This document shows, piece by piece, positions 24,363 to 32,908 of a stretch of 64,000 nucleotides of DNA; positions within the stretch are counted from its first letter, which is position 1, and each line of letters begins with the position of its first letter. The notes under the pieces are model-generated. The model saw nothing but the letters and a program-made list of their open reading frames with translations, searched no databases and was not told where the DNA came from. Made by a program: the position numbers and the translations under genes. The DNA comes from CALDTK01 sp965215115 (GTDB taxonomy: Bacteria; Bacteroidota; Bacteroidia; Chitinophagales; Saprospiraceae). Location: assembly GCA_965215115.1 (NCBI GenBank), contig OZ244050.1, positions 3,286,001 through 3,350,000 on the forward strand, in the 5' to 3' direction.

Positions 24363-25010
24363 ATGGACCTCCTCCGCTGTCGCGTCAAGGCCGCCGCCGT
24401 GGCCAACCTCACCGACGCCCGCTACTTCGCCGCCCTCGGGGTCGACTACCTGGGGTTTGCGCTCGAGCCCGGGGCGGCGGGATTCGTCGACGCGGAGCAG
24501 GTGGCGGCGCTGCGGGAGTGGATCGAGGGCCCGGCCCTCGTCGGGGAGTTCGGTCACGTCGAGGTGGCGCGCGTCGTCGAGCAGGCCCAGGCCCTGCGGC
24601 TGGATGTGTTGCAGGTGGGGCCTTTCGGCAAAACCCGCGAGCTCGCCGCCGCCACCGAGCTGCCGATCCTCCAGGAGCTCATCGTCGGGCCGCACCTCGG
24701 GATCGCGGAGGCGCAGCGGATCGTGGACGCGGGCGCGGCAAGCGTCCAGACCTTCGTCGTCAATTTCTCTCGCAACGGCGCGACCTGGGAGTGGCTCCGC
24801 GAGCAGCCGGCGTGGATCACGTGCCTCGAGGAGCTCTGCGACGACTTCGCCGTCCTGCTCGACGTGCGCGCGGCGCCGCACCAGATCGACGAGATCCTCG
24901 ATACGCTCGCCCCGGAAGGGCTCCAGCTCACCGGCGGCGACGAGGAGGCCGTGGGGGTCAAGAACTTCGACGACCTGGACGACTGGTTTGATGCCTTGCG
25001 GATGGATTAG
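24363..25010 (+). CDS. TrpF-like protein (phosphoribosylanthranilate isomerase homologue)
   Basis: 215 residues with a TrpF-like (beta/alpha)8 pattern: VANLTDARYFAALGVDYLGF near the N-terminus, LDVLQVGPFGKT, ILQELIVG, LLDVRAAP and the phosphate-binding-like LTGGDEEAVG. The true enzyme has a catalytic Cys in K-I-C-G; here the place reads VKAAAV, so catalysis by the usual mechanism is unlikely. No other trp gene is in the window. A paralogue with a different role seems more likely than tryptophan synthesis. A GCC/GGC hairpin copy is at 24620. Confidence 0.7.
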   Translation: MDLLRCRVKAAAVANLTDARYFAALGVDYLGFALEPGAAGFVDAEQVAALREWIEGPALVGEFGHVEVARVVEQAQALRLDVLQVGPFGKTRELAAATELPILQELIVGPHLGIAEAQRIVDAGAASVQTFVVNFSRNGATWEWLREQPAWITCLEELCDDFAVLLDVRAAPHQIDEILDTLAPEGLQLTGGDEEAVGVKNFDDLDDWFDALRMD

Positions 25011-25131
25011 GCGTTTGGCAGGAGGGTCGGGGCTTTCGCCAAAACATCGCCCGCACCCGCCAATCGACGAGCGAACGCTGCGGTCTTCCTCGAAACGATG
25101 TCGCTACATATTACATAAATATTGGGTCGCC

Positions 25132-25150
25132 TGGCACAGACTTTGTGCCA
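25132..25150. promoter_or_regulatory. Perfect 7-bp inverted repeat before the PAS gene
   Basis: TGGCACA (25132-25138) and TGTGCCA (25144-25150) flank GACTT. AT-rich sequence precedes it (TACATATTACATAAATATTGG around 25106-25126), so the order AT-rich promoter, palindrome, gene suggests an operator. Between this and trpF lies an exact hairpin-motif copy at 25032. Confidence 0.5.
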
Positions 25151-25192
25151 AAGCCGGGGGCTTGGCGAAGGTGTTTGGTCCTATAAACTCAC

Positions 25193-26725
25193 ATGACGGA
25201 ACGACCCACAACCCAGGAACTCACCGCTGCCAACGCCCCCGAGACCATCGCCACACCCTACTTGGCCCGACCGACCGACGCCACACCCGAAGGAATGCAA
25301 TTCGAGCGAGTCGCGACCCCGCCGTCGCACGATGCCCTCGGCAGCGTCGACAGCTCGGCGCTCGCCCTCGTGCTCGACGCCGCCGACCTGTACTACTTCG
25401 ACTGGACCGACATCGGCCGCCCCGAACTCTACGCCGACGATAAGCTGCGGGCCTTCCTCCAGGTGGACGCCGCGCAGGCGTTCGTCACCTGGACGGACAT
25501 CACCGCGAAGATCCACGCCGAGGAAAGGCCCAACTTCGAGCGGCAGCTGCTGAAGGCCTTCGCGACCCTCGGCCGCATCCGCGAGGATGTCTACCTCGAG
25601 ACGAGCGGCGGGACCTACCGGCGCGCTGAGGTGACCGCTAAGGTGGCCGGGGGCAGCGGCGCCCCACTCCGGCTCACGGGCGCCATCCGGCTCCGGGACG
25701 CGGACCACGACCTCGTGGTCGAGAACGCCAAAGTCGCCAGGCGCCTGGCGCTCGTCGTCGAGGCAACCCGCGTCGGGGTCTGGGACTGGATGGACATGAC
25801 GACCGAGGACGTGGAATTCTCTTCCGGCCTCATCAACATGCTCGGCTACGACGATTCCAGATTCACGATGACCCTCGACCGTTTCTGGGACCTGATCCAC
25901 CGGGACGACCTCGAGAACGTCCGGCAGGCGGTGACCGCCTCCAAACAGAACGACTCCCCCTTCGACACGCAGTACCGGATCCAGTTCGCCAACCGCGGCT
26001 ACCGCTGGGTGCGGTCCATGGGGACGATCAGCACGAACGTCAACGGGACGCAGCGCCTCACTGGCGCCATCTCCGACATCCACGACCAGATCGTGATGAA
26101 GGAGCGCGTACGCAAGGTCATCGAGCAACAGCAACTCGCCGCAACCGCGGCCAGCTCCGGAATCTGGGACTGGCGCGACGTCGACGCCGAGGCGATCTAC
26201 ATGTCGTCCGGGATGCTAGACCTCCTCGGCTACAGGGAGCACGAGGTCTCGCAGACCCTCGACGGGTGGTGGGAGCTGGTGCACGTCGACGACCGCCCCG
26301 GGGCCGCCGCTGCGCTCGAGGTCAGCCTCAGGGGCGGGCGACCCTTCAGGGCCGAGTACAGGATGCTGTTCGCGAGTGGCGTGTACCAGTGGGTTCGGTC
26401 CACGGGCGTGCCCGTAAAAAACGACGAGGGCGCCGTGACGCGACTCACCGGCTCCATTACGAGCATCGCCTCCGAGGTAGACACCCGCACCAGGTTACAG
26501 GACCAGGCAAAACTCTACGAGCGCGAGTTCGAGAAGCTCTCCGACCGGCTCCTGCGTTCGTTGTCCGAGATCGAGGTGTCCTGTGGGATGGAGTCACCCG
26601 CGGGCAGCACGCACGCCCCCGACGGTGCCGCGTTCGACAGCGTCCTCACCGACGTTGCCCACCATGCACGGGAGGCGCTCGCCGACATCCGGGAAGCCCG
26701 GCGCAAGATGAACATCGCGAAGTAG
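25193..26725 (+). CDS. Triple-PAS sensor protein without output domain
   Basis: 510 residues with two clear PAS_3-type domains (about 175-295: TRVGVWDWMDM, EDVEFSSGLINMLGYD, RWVRSMG; and about 305-430: SSGIWDWRDVD, IYMSSGMLDLLGYRE, QWVRSTGVPV) and a weaker PAS-like domain before them (55-165). A short helical tail ends the protein. There is no histidine kinase, GGDEF or DNA-binding domain, so it must act through a partner. No signal peptide or membrane segment, so cytoplasmic. It contains no hairpin-motif copy in 1.5 kb. Confidence 0.8.
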   Translation: MTERPTTQELTAANAPETIATPYLARPTDATPEGMQFERVATPPSHDALGSVDSSALALVLDAADLYYFDWTDIGRPELYADDKLRAFLQVDAAQAFVTWTDITAKIHAEERPNFERQLLKAFATLGRIREDVYLETSGGTYRRAEVTAKVAGGSGAPLRLTGAIRLRDADHDLVVENAKVARRLALVVEATRVGVWDWMDMTTEDVEFSSGLINMLGYDDSRFTMTLDRFWDLIHRDDLENVRQAVTASKQNDSPFDTQYRIQFANRGYRWVRSMGTISTNVNGTQRLTGAISDIHDQIVMKERVRKVIEQQQLAATAASSGIWDWRDVDAEAIYMSSGMLDLLGYREHEVSQTLDGWWELVHVDDRPGAAAALEVSLRGGRPFRAEYRMLFASGVYQWVRSTGVPVKNDEGAVTRLTGSITSIASEVDTRTRLQDQAKLYEREFEKLSDRLLRSLSEIEVSCGMESPAGSTHAPDGAAFDSVLTDVAHHAREALADIREARRKMNIAK

Positions 26726-26749
26726 GCACGGAGAGAGCCATCCCGGGGT

Positions 26750-27442
26750 TCAATCGCCCCCGCGCTTCGTCGCCTTGCGCTCCTGCCACTCCACGAGCAG
26801 CGGGCGCCGCACGTCGATCATCAGCAGATTGTGCTTCAGGCGGATGGTCGACTGCGAGCTGTGGCCCGCGATCTGCGTGATGCCCTCGTCCTGGAGGGCG
26901 CCGTGGTACTGGGGAAGCCTGAGCCACATCGGTCCGTCGAAGGCGTCGGTCCCGTCGTTGACGGGGGAGCAGTAGTAGAGCTCGGGCGGGCGGTCCTCGT
27001 TGAGGCAGCGGATGGCCGCGTCGAGGTCGGCGGCGCCGTACTTACTCATCAACACGTTGAGCAGCGTGCGCGACAGGCCCGCGTGAGAGCACACGTAGCG
27101 GTCGAGCCGGTAGACGTACCGCAGGAGGTCCGCGAACTCCGCGTAGACCTCGGCGACCTTCGCGGCCGTGTCCGCCTCGTAGCCGTTTTTGCGAAAGCGC
27201 ACCTCCTCCGGATACAGGTAAGCGAGGTCGTGATTGCCGATCAGCGGGGTGGAGTCCGTCTTTCGACAAAACTCGAAGATCTCCCTCACGAAGACCGGAT
27301 CGTTAGGCTGGGGTCCGTTGTCGACGTAATCCCCGAGGAACACCACCTTGTTGCCCTCCCCGTGGAGACGCACGGCTTCGTTGAAGAGCTGGTGCCGCAT
27401 GTGGATGTCGGGAATGACGGCGAGGCAGTGTTTGATACGCAC
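26750..27442 (-). CDS. Calcineurin-like metallophosphoesterase
   Basis: 230 residues from GTG 27442 (VRIKHCLAVIPDIH); an ATG at 27475 adds eleven unconserved residues. Metal-binding motifs are all present: PDIHMRH, VFLGDYVDNG, IGNHDLAY, CSHAG and AGHSS, typical of a protein-phosphatase-like or ApaH-like enzyme. Substrate unknown. Two diverged hairpin copies lie at 27185 and 27258, the latter with the rare stem GTC/GAC. Confidence 0.9.
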   Translation of the reverse strand: MRIKHCLAVIPDIHMRHQLFNEAVRLHGEGNKVVFLGDYVDNGPQPNDPVFVREIFEFCRKTDSTPLIGNHDLAYLYPEEVRFRKNGYEADTAAKVAEVYAEFADLLRYVYRLDRYVCSHAGLSRTLLNVLMSKYGAADLDAAIRCLNEDRPPELYYCSPVNDGTDAFDGPMWLRLPQYHGALQDEGITQIAGHSSQSTIRLKHNLLMIDVRRPLLVEWQERKATKRGGD

Positions 27443-27510
27443 GGAGGGGGGGGCTTCTGAAGATGGGTAACGCAAGGGTAATTTGGAAACCGGGGATCGG
27501 GTTCAGGAGA

Positions 27511-27548
27511 GATTTGATGGGTGGATGGTCGCCCCCCCCCATCAAATC
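27511..27548. terminator. 10-bp inverted repeat at the end of the RND exporter gene
   Basis: GATTTGATGG (27511-27520) pairs with CCATCAAATC (27539-27548), with an 18-base loop containing a run of C. The right arm includes the stop codon of the exporter gene on the minus strand, so it could stop transcription into the phosphoesterase gene, although no T-run follows. Confidence 0.4.
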
Positions 27549-29806
27549 CGCAGCCACCGCAGCAGCACCGGGATCATCAGCAGGTCCGCCACCACCGCAC
27601 TCGCGAGCGTCACCGAGATCAGCAGGCCGACCGTGACGCTCGGCGGGTGCACGCTGAACAGCATCACGAGGAAGCCGAAGAACAGGATCACGCTCGTGAG
27701 GATGATCGCCTTGCCGCTCTCGCGAAACGTGATGGCCATCGCCTCGTCGATCGTGCGCCCGCGCCCGCGACACAGCTTGTACTTGGCCAGGAAGTGGATC
27801 GTGTCATCGACGGCGATCCCGAAGATGACCGCGAAGATGATCGAGATCCCGGCCTCGAGCTCGATCCCGAGGTAGCCCAGCAGCGCCCCCGCGAAGATGA
27901 GCGGGACGAGGTTCGGGACCATCGAGACGATCAGCAGGCGCCAGTTGCGGTACAGGAGGGCCATCATCAGCGCGATGATCAACACGGCCCCGCCGAGGCC
28001 CCACAGCAGGCTCTCCCGCACGTAGACCGAGTTCTTGTCGAGCAGCAGCCCCGTGCCCGTTTCGCGGACCTTGATGACGGAGGAGTCGACGTTCGTTTTG
28101 GCGAAAGCCGCCAGCCGCTGCGCCACCCCGCGGATGGAGTCGCTGCCCACGTCGAGGGCGCGACTCGTGATGCGGGCCTTGTCGCCGTCGCGGTTGACGA
28201 GCACCGCCGTGGCGCTCGCGGGCGCGCGGCTGAGCAGCGGCTTGAGCCGCGCGTAGTCCTCCTCGTTTTGCGGAAGGGCGTAGGCATCGCGCCCGCCACC
28301 CCCCATCGCCTGCTGGACGCTCTTGACCAGCGTATTCTGGCTCGTCACCGCCCGCAGCGTCGGCTCGGCCCGCATCGCGCCCTCGAGCTTGTCCATCTCG
28401 CGCAGGACGGCCAGGTCGGAGGCCTCGTAGCCGTCCTGTACGAAGACCGCGAATTCGACCGGCCTGAATCCGGTGAACTTCTCCTCGAAGAACAGGAAGT
28501 CCGCCGAGATCTTGGACCCGCGCGGCAGGTTGTCGATGATGCGGTAGTTGGTGTTCACGAGGCTGATGCCGACACCGCAGACGACGGCCACGACGCCGGT
28601 CCCGATCACGATTTGCCGGGTGTGCGTCCGGACCCACTCGTTGAGGCGCAGCAGCCACGCGTCCCAGCGCTCGACGGTGCCCGCGGTGCGCATGAGCTGA
28701 TCCTGCGTGAAGAGCGTCAACAGCGGCAGCGTGAACGTGAGCACCGTCACGAACGCCACCACGACCCCGATGCCGGCGTTGAGGCCGAAGTCCCGGATCG
28801 GCGCGACGCGGCTCGTCCACAGCGTCGCAAAACCGACGGCGGTGGTGACGGAGGTCAGCAGGGTAGCGAGGCCGATTTCCTTGACGGTCGTCCGGAGGGC
28901 CCCGTCGCGGGTCTGTCCGGCGCGCAGCTCGTCGACGTACTTCGTCATCAGGTGCACGAGGTCCGACGTCCCGACGATGACCATGAGCACCGGGTAGAGC
29001 GCCGACATGGCGTTGAGCTCGCGGCCCAGCGCGGCCAGCAGTCCGAAGAACAGCAGCAGACCCAGCGCGATCGAGACCATCGCGATGAGCACCCCGCGCC
29101 AGCGCCGGAAGATGAAGAAGAGGATCATCGTCACGAGCGCCCCCGACACCGCCGTCGAGATGGCGACCTCGCGCTTCTGCATTTTGATGAGTTCGGACTG
29201 GAAGTAGGCCCGCCCGAGGAAGTGCGTCTGGCTTTCGCCAAAACCTACCCCCGCGGCGCTGTGCCTGAAGTAGGCCATGATCGAGTCCGAGGCCGGGAGC
29301 GTCATGTCCTCGGAGGTGCGGGCGACGATGGCGAGGGTCGAGGCATCCGGGGAGACGAGGTTGTAGACGAAGCGTTCGTCCGCCATCACCTTGGCCGAGT
29401 CGAGCCGCAGGCGTCCGGGCGCGTCGCGGTGGAGCACCGGCACACTCGTCATCCCGAAGGGCGTCCGTACCGGGGCGCGCAGTTTGGTGAGCGACATGAC
29501 GCTGCCGACCTGCGCACCGTCCTGGAGGCGCAACGTGAACTCGTGAAAGCGATTGAGGAAAGCGGTATCGAACACGCTGCCCGGGGTCCCGTCGGGCGCG
29601 GGCGGCGCCTCCACGGCGATGAGCATGAAGGCGTCATCTGCCTCGAACTCCTCGGTGAACTCCTGGAAGAAAGCCAGATCCGGGTCGTCCTGCGGGAAGA
29701 AACTCGCGAAGTCGAAAGCGAAGACGAGTCTGGTGACCGCGAAGGCCGCCGCGAGGGCCAGCAGGCCGTAGGCAACCAGGACGGTCGCGCGAAGACGTGG
29801 GTTCAT
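27542..29806 (-). CDS. RND/MMPL-superfamily exporter
   Basis: 754 residues with twelve predicted membrane segments arranged as two repeats: one N-terminal helix, a large periplasmic loop (FDFASFFPQDDPDLAFFQEF region), five helices, a second helix and loop, and five more. The sterol-sensing-like half-repeats contain VIVGTSDLVHLMTKY and IFGIAVDDTIHFLAKY, the conserved Asp pair used for proton coupling. It resembles hopanoid or lipid exporters of the COG1033 group; the cargo is unknown. Hairpin copies at 28095 (AFAKT) and 29231 (FGES) both fall in periplasmic loops. Confidence 0.9.
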   Translation of the reverse strand: MNPRLRATVLVAYGLLALAAAFAVTRLVFAFDFASFFPQDDPDLAFFQEFTEEFEADDAFMLIAVEAPPAPDGTPGSVFDTAFLNRFHEFTLRLQDGAQVGSVMSLTKLRAPVRTPFGMTSVPVLHRDAPGRLRLDSAKVMADERFVYNLVSPDASTLAIVARTSEDMTLPASDSIMAYFRHSAAGVGFGESQTHFLGRAYFQSELIKMQKREVAISTAVSGALVTMILFFIFRRWRGVLIAMVSIALGLLLFFGLLAALGRELNAMSALYPVLMVIVGTSDLVHLMTKYVDELRAGQTRDGALRTTVKEIGLATLLTSVTTAVGFATLWTSRVAPIRDFGLNAGIGVVVAFVTVLTFTLPLLTLFTQDQLMRTAGTVERWDAWLLRLNEWVRTHTRQIVIGTGVVAVVCGVGISLVNTNYRIIDNLPRGSKISADFLFFEEKFTGFRPVEFAVFVQDGYEASDLAVLREMDKLEGAMRAEPTLRAVTSQNTLVKSVQQAMGGGGRDAYALPQNEEDYARLKPLLSRAPASATAVLVNRDGDKARITSRALDVGSDSIRGVAQRLAAFAKTNVDSSVIKVRETGTGLLLDKNSVYVRESLLWGLGGAVLIIALMMALLYRNWRLLIVSMVPNLVPLIFAGALLGYLGIELEAGISIIFAVIFGIAVDDTIHFLAKYKLCRGRGRTIDEAMAITFRESGKAIILTSVILFFGFLVMLFSVHPPSVTVGLLISVTLASAVVADLLMIPVLLRWLRI

Positions 29807-29883
29807 GGAGTCGGTAAGCGCCCCGGGGCGCGGGCACTGGCCTTAACGGGCAGGCCTACACGATGGTTGGAAAGTCGCCGCCG

Positions 29884-29966
29884 CCGCACCCCGCACCCAG
29901 GCACCCAGGCACCCAGGCACCCCGCACCCAGGCACCCAGCACCCAGGCACCCCGCACCCAGGCACC
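29884..29966. repeat. Tandem GCACCC repeats, left of the GMC small subunit
   Basis: About eleven GCACC(C) units separated by CC or AG (GCACCCAG, GCACCCCG) run right up to the stop codon of the GMC small-subunit gene. The bottom strand is G-rich and could form G-quadruplexes. A matching block of the opposite sense flanks the other side of the gene. Confidence 0.8.
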
Positions 29967-30686
29967 CTACGCAATCAACCTCCCCGTCTCATCCCACTGC
30001 GCCACCGTCTCCCGGGTCTCCTGGTCGATGCACTTCGCGAGCCACTCCGGCTCGTAGGCGACGCCGTGCTTGGCGAGGACCTCGTCGGGGACGCCGTCCC
30101 AGACGTTGGGCTGGTTGCCCTGGTAGCCGAGGTCCTTGATGCCCACCGGGGAGGTGTAGTAGCCGACGGCGACGAGGTTGCGCACGAGGCCGAAGAACTG
30201 CTGCGGCTGCGGGCGCTCGCCCTCGGGCACCTTGTGGTCGTACACCGAGAGCGGGTCGATCAGCTCGATCTGCTGCGCCCCGGTGAGGTCTTTGAAATCC
30301 TGCCTGAACTTGGTGTTCGACTCGCGGTTGAGCCAGGCCAGACCACCGCGCATGGGCAGCTGCCAACCTTCGACTTCCTTGACGCGGAACTCGATGAACT
30401 CCGGGACCTTCGCGTCCTCGATGCTGCCGTGCTCGTTGGCCGGTAGGATGACGTGCGCCAGGGCCGTGATGGTGGCCATCTCGTGGTCGGTGAAGTAGGT
30501 CCGGTCGCGGAGGCGCTCGACGTGCTCGAGCTCCCTGGGGGTGAGGTAGGAGAGTTCGGACTGCGAGAGCTTATCGGGATCGGGATTGCCGGCTGTGCCG
30601 TCGGTGCGGCATCCGGGGAGGGCGGTGGCGAGGCCCGCGCCCGCGGTACCGATGATGAGGGTCTTGAGGGAGTCGCGGCGATTCAT
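29967..30686 (-). CDS. Gluconate 2-dehydrogenase subunit 3-family protein
   Basis: 239 residues with a twin-arginine-like start (MNRRDSLKTLIIG) followed by a hydrophobic stretch and PGCRTDG, which could be a lipobox. The body shows the family helices: FTDHEMATITALAHVILPANEH, AKVPEFIEFRVKE, and YYTSPVGIKDLGYQGN. Proteins of this kind are the small subunit of membrane-bound sugar dehydrogenases whose large subunit is a GMC flavoprotein, here the gene immediately upstream. The pair is on the same strand with 203 bases of repeat between them. Confidence 0.85.
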   Translation of the reverse strand: MNRRDSLKTLIIGTAGAGLATALPGCRTDGTAGNPDPDKLSQSELSYLTPRELEHVERLRDRTYFTDHEMATITALAHVILPANEHGSIEDAKVPEFIEFRVKEVEGWQLPMRGGLAWLNRESNTKFRQDFKDLTGAQQIELIDPLSVYDHKVPEGERPQPQQFFGLVRNLVAVGYYTSPVGIKDLGYQGNQPNVWDGVPDEVLAKHGVAYEPEWLAKCIDQETRETVAQWDETGRLIA

Positions 30687-30787
30687 GTGGGGAGGGTGCT
30701 TGGGGTGCGAGGGGTGCGAGGGGTGCGGAGGGTGCGGGGTGCCTTGGTGCGAGGGGTGCTTAGGGTGCGCTTTGGGGTGGCGCCTGG
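30687..30787. repeat. Tandem GGGTGC repeats, right of the GMC small subunit
   Basis: About nine GGGTGC units spaced by 2-5 bases (GGGTGCGAG, GGGTGCTT) begin right after the start codon side of the small-subunit gene. On the top strand it is the reverse complement of the GCACCC block at 29884-29966, so the gene is flanked by inverted simple-repeat blocks. Confidence 0.75.
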
Positions 30788-30889
30788 GAGGGGGTAGCTG
30801 TTGTGATGAGTCGATCGTCCGACGGGAGATTGCTGCGTCGGCTCCTGGGTCGCGACGCGCAGTGACGGGTCCATTGTCTCATCGTCGGC

Positions 30890-32617
30890 TTAAATGTCTT
30901 GTCTCTTGAGGCTGTCTATCAGGTGCTCGGAGGCGCGCATGCTGAGGGCTAGGATGGTCCAGGTGCAGTTCTTGTCGCCCTGCTGGACGATGGGGCCGCC
31001 GTCCATGACGTAGACGTTCGGGGCGTCGTGGAGGGCCTGGTACGGCGTCGTGACGGAGCGGCGTGGGTTGTCGCCCATGCGCGTGGTGCCGACCTCGTGG
31101 ATGATCTTGCCGGGGGGCTCGAGGCCGTAGTCGTTTTCTTTGGTCTTCGGGGCGCCGAGGAGGTGCCCGCCCATGGCGTCGGTGATCTGCGCGAAGGTCT
31201 CCTGCATGTGCTTCGCCTGCTGGATCTCGTAGTCGCTCCACTTGTAGTTGAAGCGCAGCACCGGGATGCCGAACTCGTCGACTTTGTTGGGGTCGATCTC
31301 GCAGAGGTTGTCCTCGCGGGCGATGCCCTCGCCGCGGCCCCCGAAGCCCATGACGGCGCCGTAGTACTTCTTGACGTCCTTGCGCAGGTCGTCGCCGTAG
31401 CTCCCGGTCGGGAGGCCGAAGTAGTGGTTGAACTCCCCGGCGTTCCACCCGAACCCGTAGCTCGGGCGCTGCATCCCGCCCCAGACCTCGACGTGGTAGC
31501 CGCGGGGGAAGTCGAGTTTGGCGTGGTCGCCCCACCACGGCGAGTACACGTGCATCCCGCCGACGCCGTCCTCGTTGTAGGTCACGTCGCGGTCCATGAG
31601 CGCCGGGACGAACGCCGCCTGGCTGGCGCCCGTGGAGTCGTGGAGGAACTTCCCGACCATCCCGGACGAGTTGCCGAGCCCGTCAGGGTGCTGCGGGCTC
31701 TTCGAGTTGAGCAGTAGCCGAGCGCTCGAGCACGCCGAGGCCGCGAGCACGACGGTTTTGCCCAAAAGGGCGTACTCCCGCCGCTCATTGCGGTCGACGT
31801 ACACCACGCCGGTGGCCTTGCCGGAAGCGTCGGTGGTGACCTCGCGGACCATCGCGTCGTTGTACAGGTCGATCCGGCCCTGGCCGGCCTTCATCGCCGG
31901 GATCACGAGGCAACTGCTCGCCGAGAAGTCGGCGTACACGTTGCACGAGCGGGAGCACTGGTTGCAGTAGTAGCACACCCCGCGGTCGTTGTTGATCTTC
32001 TTGGTGAGGATCGACAGGCGCGACGGGTAGACCGGAATGTTCGACGCACGCGCGCCCTTGATGTAGAACAGCTCGTGGAGCCGCGGCTTCGGGGGCGGGA
32101 GGAAGAAGCCGTCCGGGTCGTTGGGCAGGCCTTCGTTGGTCCCGAAGACGCCGAACAGCTTGTCGACGCGGTCGTAGTAGGGCTTCACGTCCTCGTAGCC
32201 GATGGGCCAGTTGTCCCCGAGGCCGTCGAAGTCCTTCTTCTTGAAGTCCTTCGGCCCGAAGCGCAGGCTGATCCGCCCCCAGTGATTCGTGCGCCCGCCG
32301 AGCATCTGCGAGCGGAACCAGTGGAACTCCGTGCCCTCGGCGGCGGTGTAGGGCTGGCCCTCAATGTCCCACCCGCCGTAGGCCATGTCGAAGTCGCCGA
32401 AGGGTCGGAAGCGCGTGCTCGCGCCGCGGCGCGGGCTCTCGAACTCCCACTTGAGCTGGGTGCGGGTCTTCGGGTCGGCCGGGTCGAAGTACGGCCCGGC
32501 CTCGACGACGGCAATGTTGAGCCCGGCCTCCGAGAGGATCTTCGTGGCCATGCCCCCGCCGGCGCCCGAGCCGACGATGATGGCGTCGTAGACCTTGGCG
32601 TTCGTGTTGCTCTGCAT
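30890..32617 (-). CDS. GMC-family flavin oxidoreductase (large subunit)
   Basis: 575 residues from ATG 32617 (MQSNTNAKVYD). FAD-binding GxGxxG is at IVGSGAGGGMATKIL, followed by AVVEAGPYFDP, a substrate domain, and the GMC C-terminal GTTRMGDNPRRSV and CTWTILALSMRASEHLI. An unusual cysteine set CYYCNQCSRSC stands near residue 215, usual in this dehydrogenase subgroup and possibly metal-binding. The enzyme would oxidise a sugar or alcohol in the periplasm or at the membrane, paired with the small subunit downstream. A degenerate hairpin copy (loop AAAA) is at 31755. Confidence 0.9.
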   Translation of the reverse strand: MQSNTNAKVYDAIIVGSGAGGGMATKILSEAGLNIAVVEAGPYFDPADPKTRTQLKWEFESPRRGASTRFRPFGDFDMAYGGWDIEGQPYTAAEGTEFHWFRSQMLGGRTNHWGRISLRFGPKDFKKKDFDGLGDNWPIGYEDVKPYYDRVDKLFGVFGTNEGLPNDPDGFFLPPPKPRLHELFYIKGARASNIPVYPSRLSILTKKINNDRGVCYYCNQCSRSCNVYADFSASSCLVIPAMKAGQGRIDLYNDAMVREVTTDASGKATGVVYVDRNERREYALLGKTVVLAASACSSARLLLNSKSPQHPDGLGNSSGMVGKFLHDSTGASQAAFVPALMDRDVTYNEDGVGGMHVYSPWWGDHAKLDFPRGYHVEVWGGMQRPSYGFGWNAGEFNHYFGLPTGSYGDDLRKDVKKYYGAVMGFGGRGEGIAREDNLCEIDPNKVDEFGIPVLRFNYKWSDYEIQQAKHMQETFAQITDAMGGHLLGAPKTKENDYGLEPPGKIIHEVGTTRMGDNPRRSVTTPYQALHDAPNVYVMDGGPIVQQGDKNCTWTILALSMRASEHLIDSLKRQDI

Positions 32618-32908
32618 AAAGGTGCTTGGATCGTGTGCCGCCAAATGTACGGGTCGCCGCGGGGTTTGGCGGAGGAAAGGTGCAAGGGTGGCGCCGGGCC
32701 GGCAAAGGATATTGCGGTGGGGGGTTCGGTCGTTGTAATTGCCCCAGGCATCGTATACGGAATGGCCTCCTGGCAAGCGAACACCTAATATACGAATCCT
32801 GCGAGCTTGCGGACGATGGCGATTAGTGCGTGTCACACTTCGTGATCAATGGAGGTCGACAAGCACGAATGTCCGCAAAACTCGCGGTAAGTCCTTAGTT
32901 TTAAGCCC

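Noticed and set aside
27521..30139. Long top-strand frame opposite the RND exporter, 872 residues
   Set aside because: Arg/His/Glu-rich translation with no domain; it is the antisense shadow of a clear 12-helix exporter, produced by GC-rich codons.
29884..30787. CRISPR array
   Set aside because: The repeats are 6-10 bases with no constant-length spacers; no cas gene nearby.
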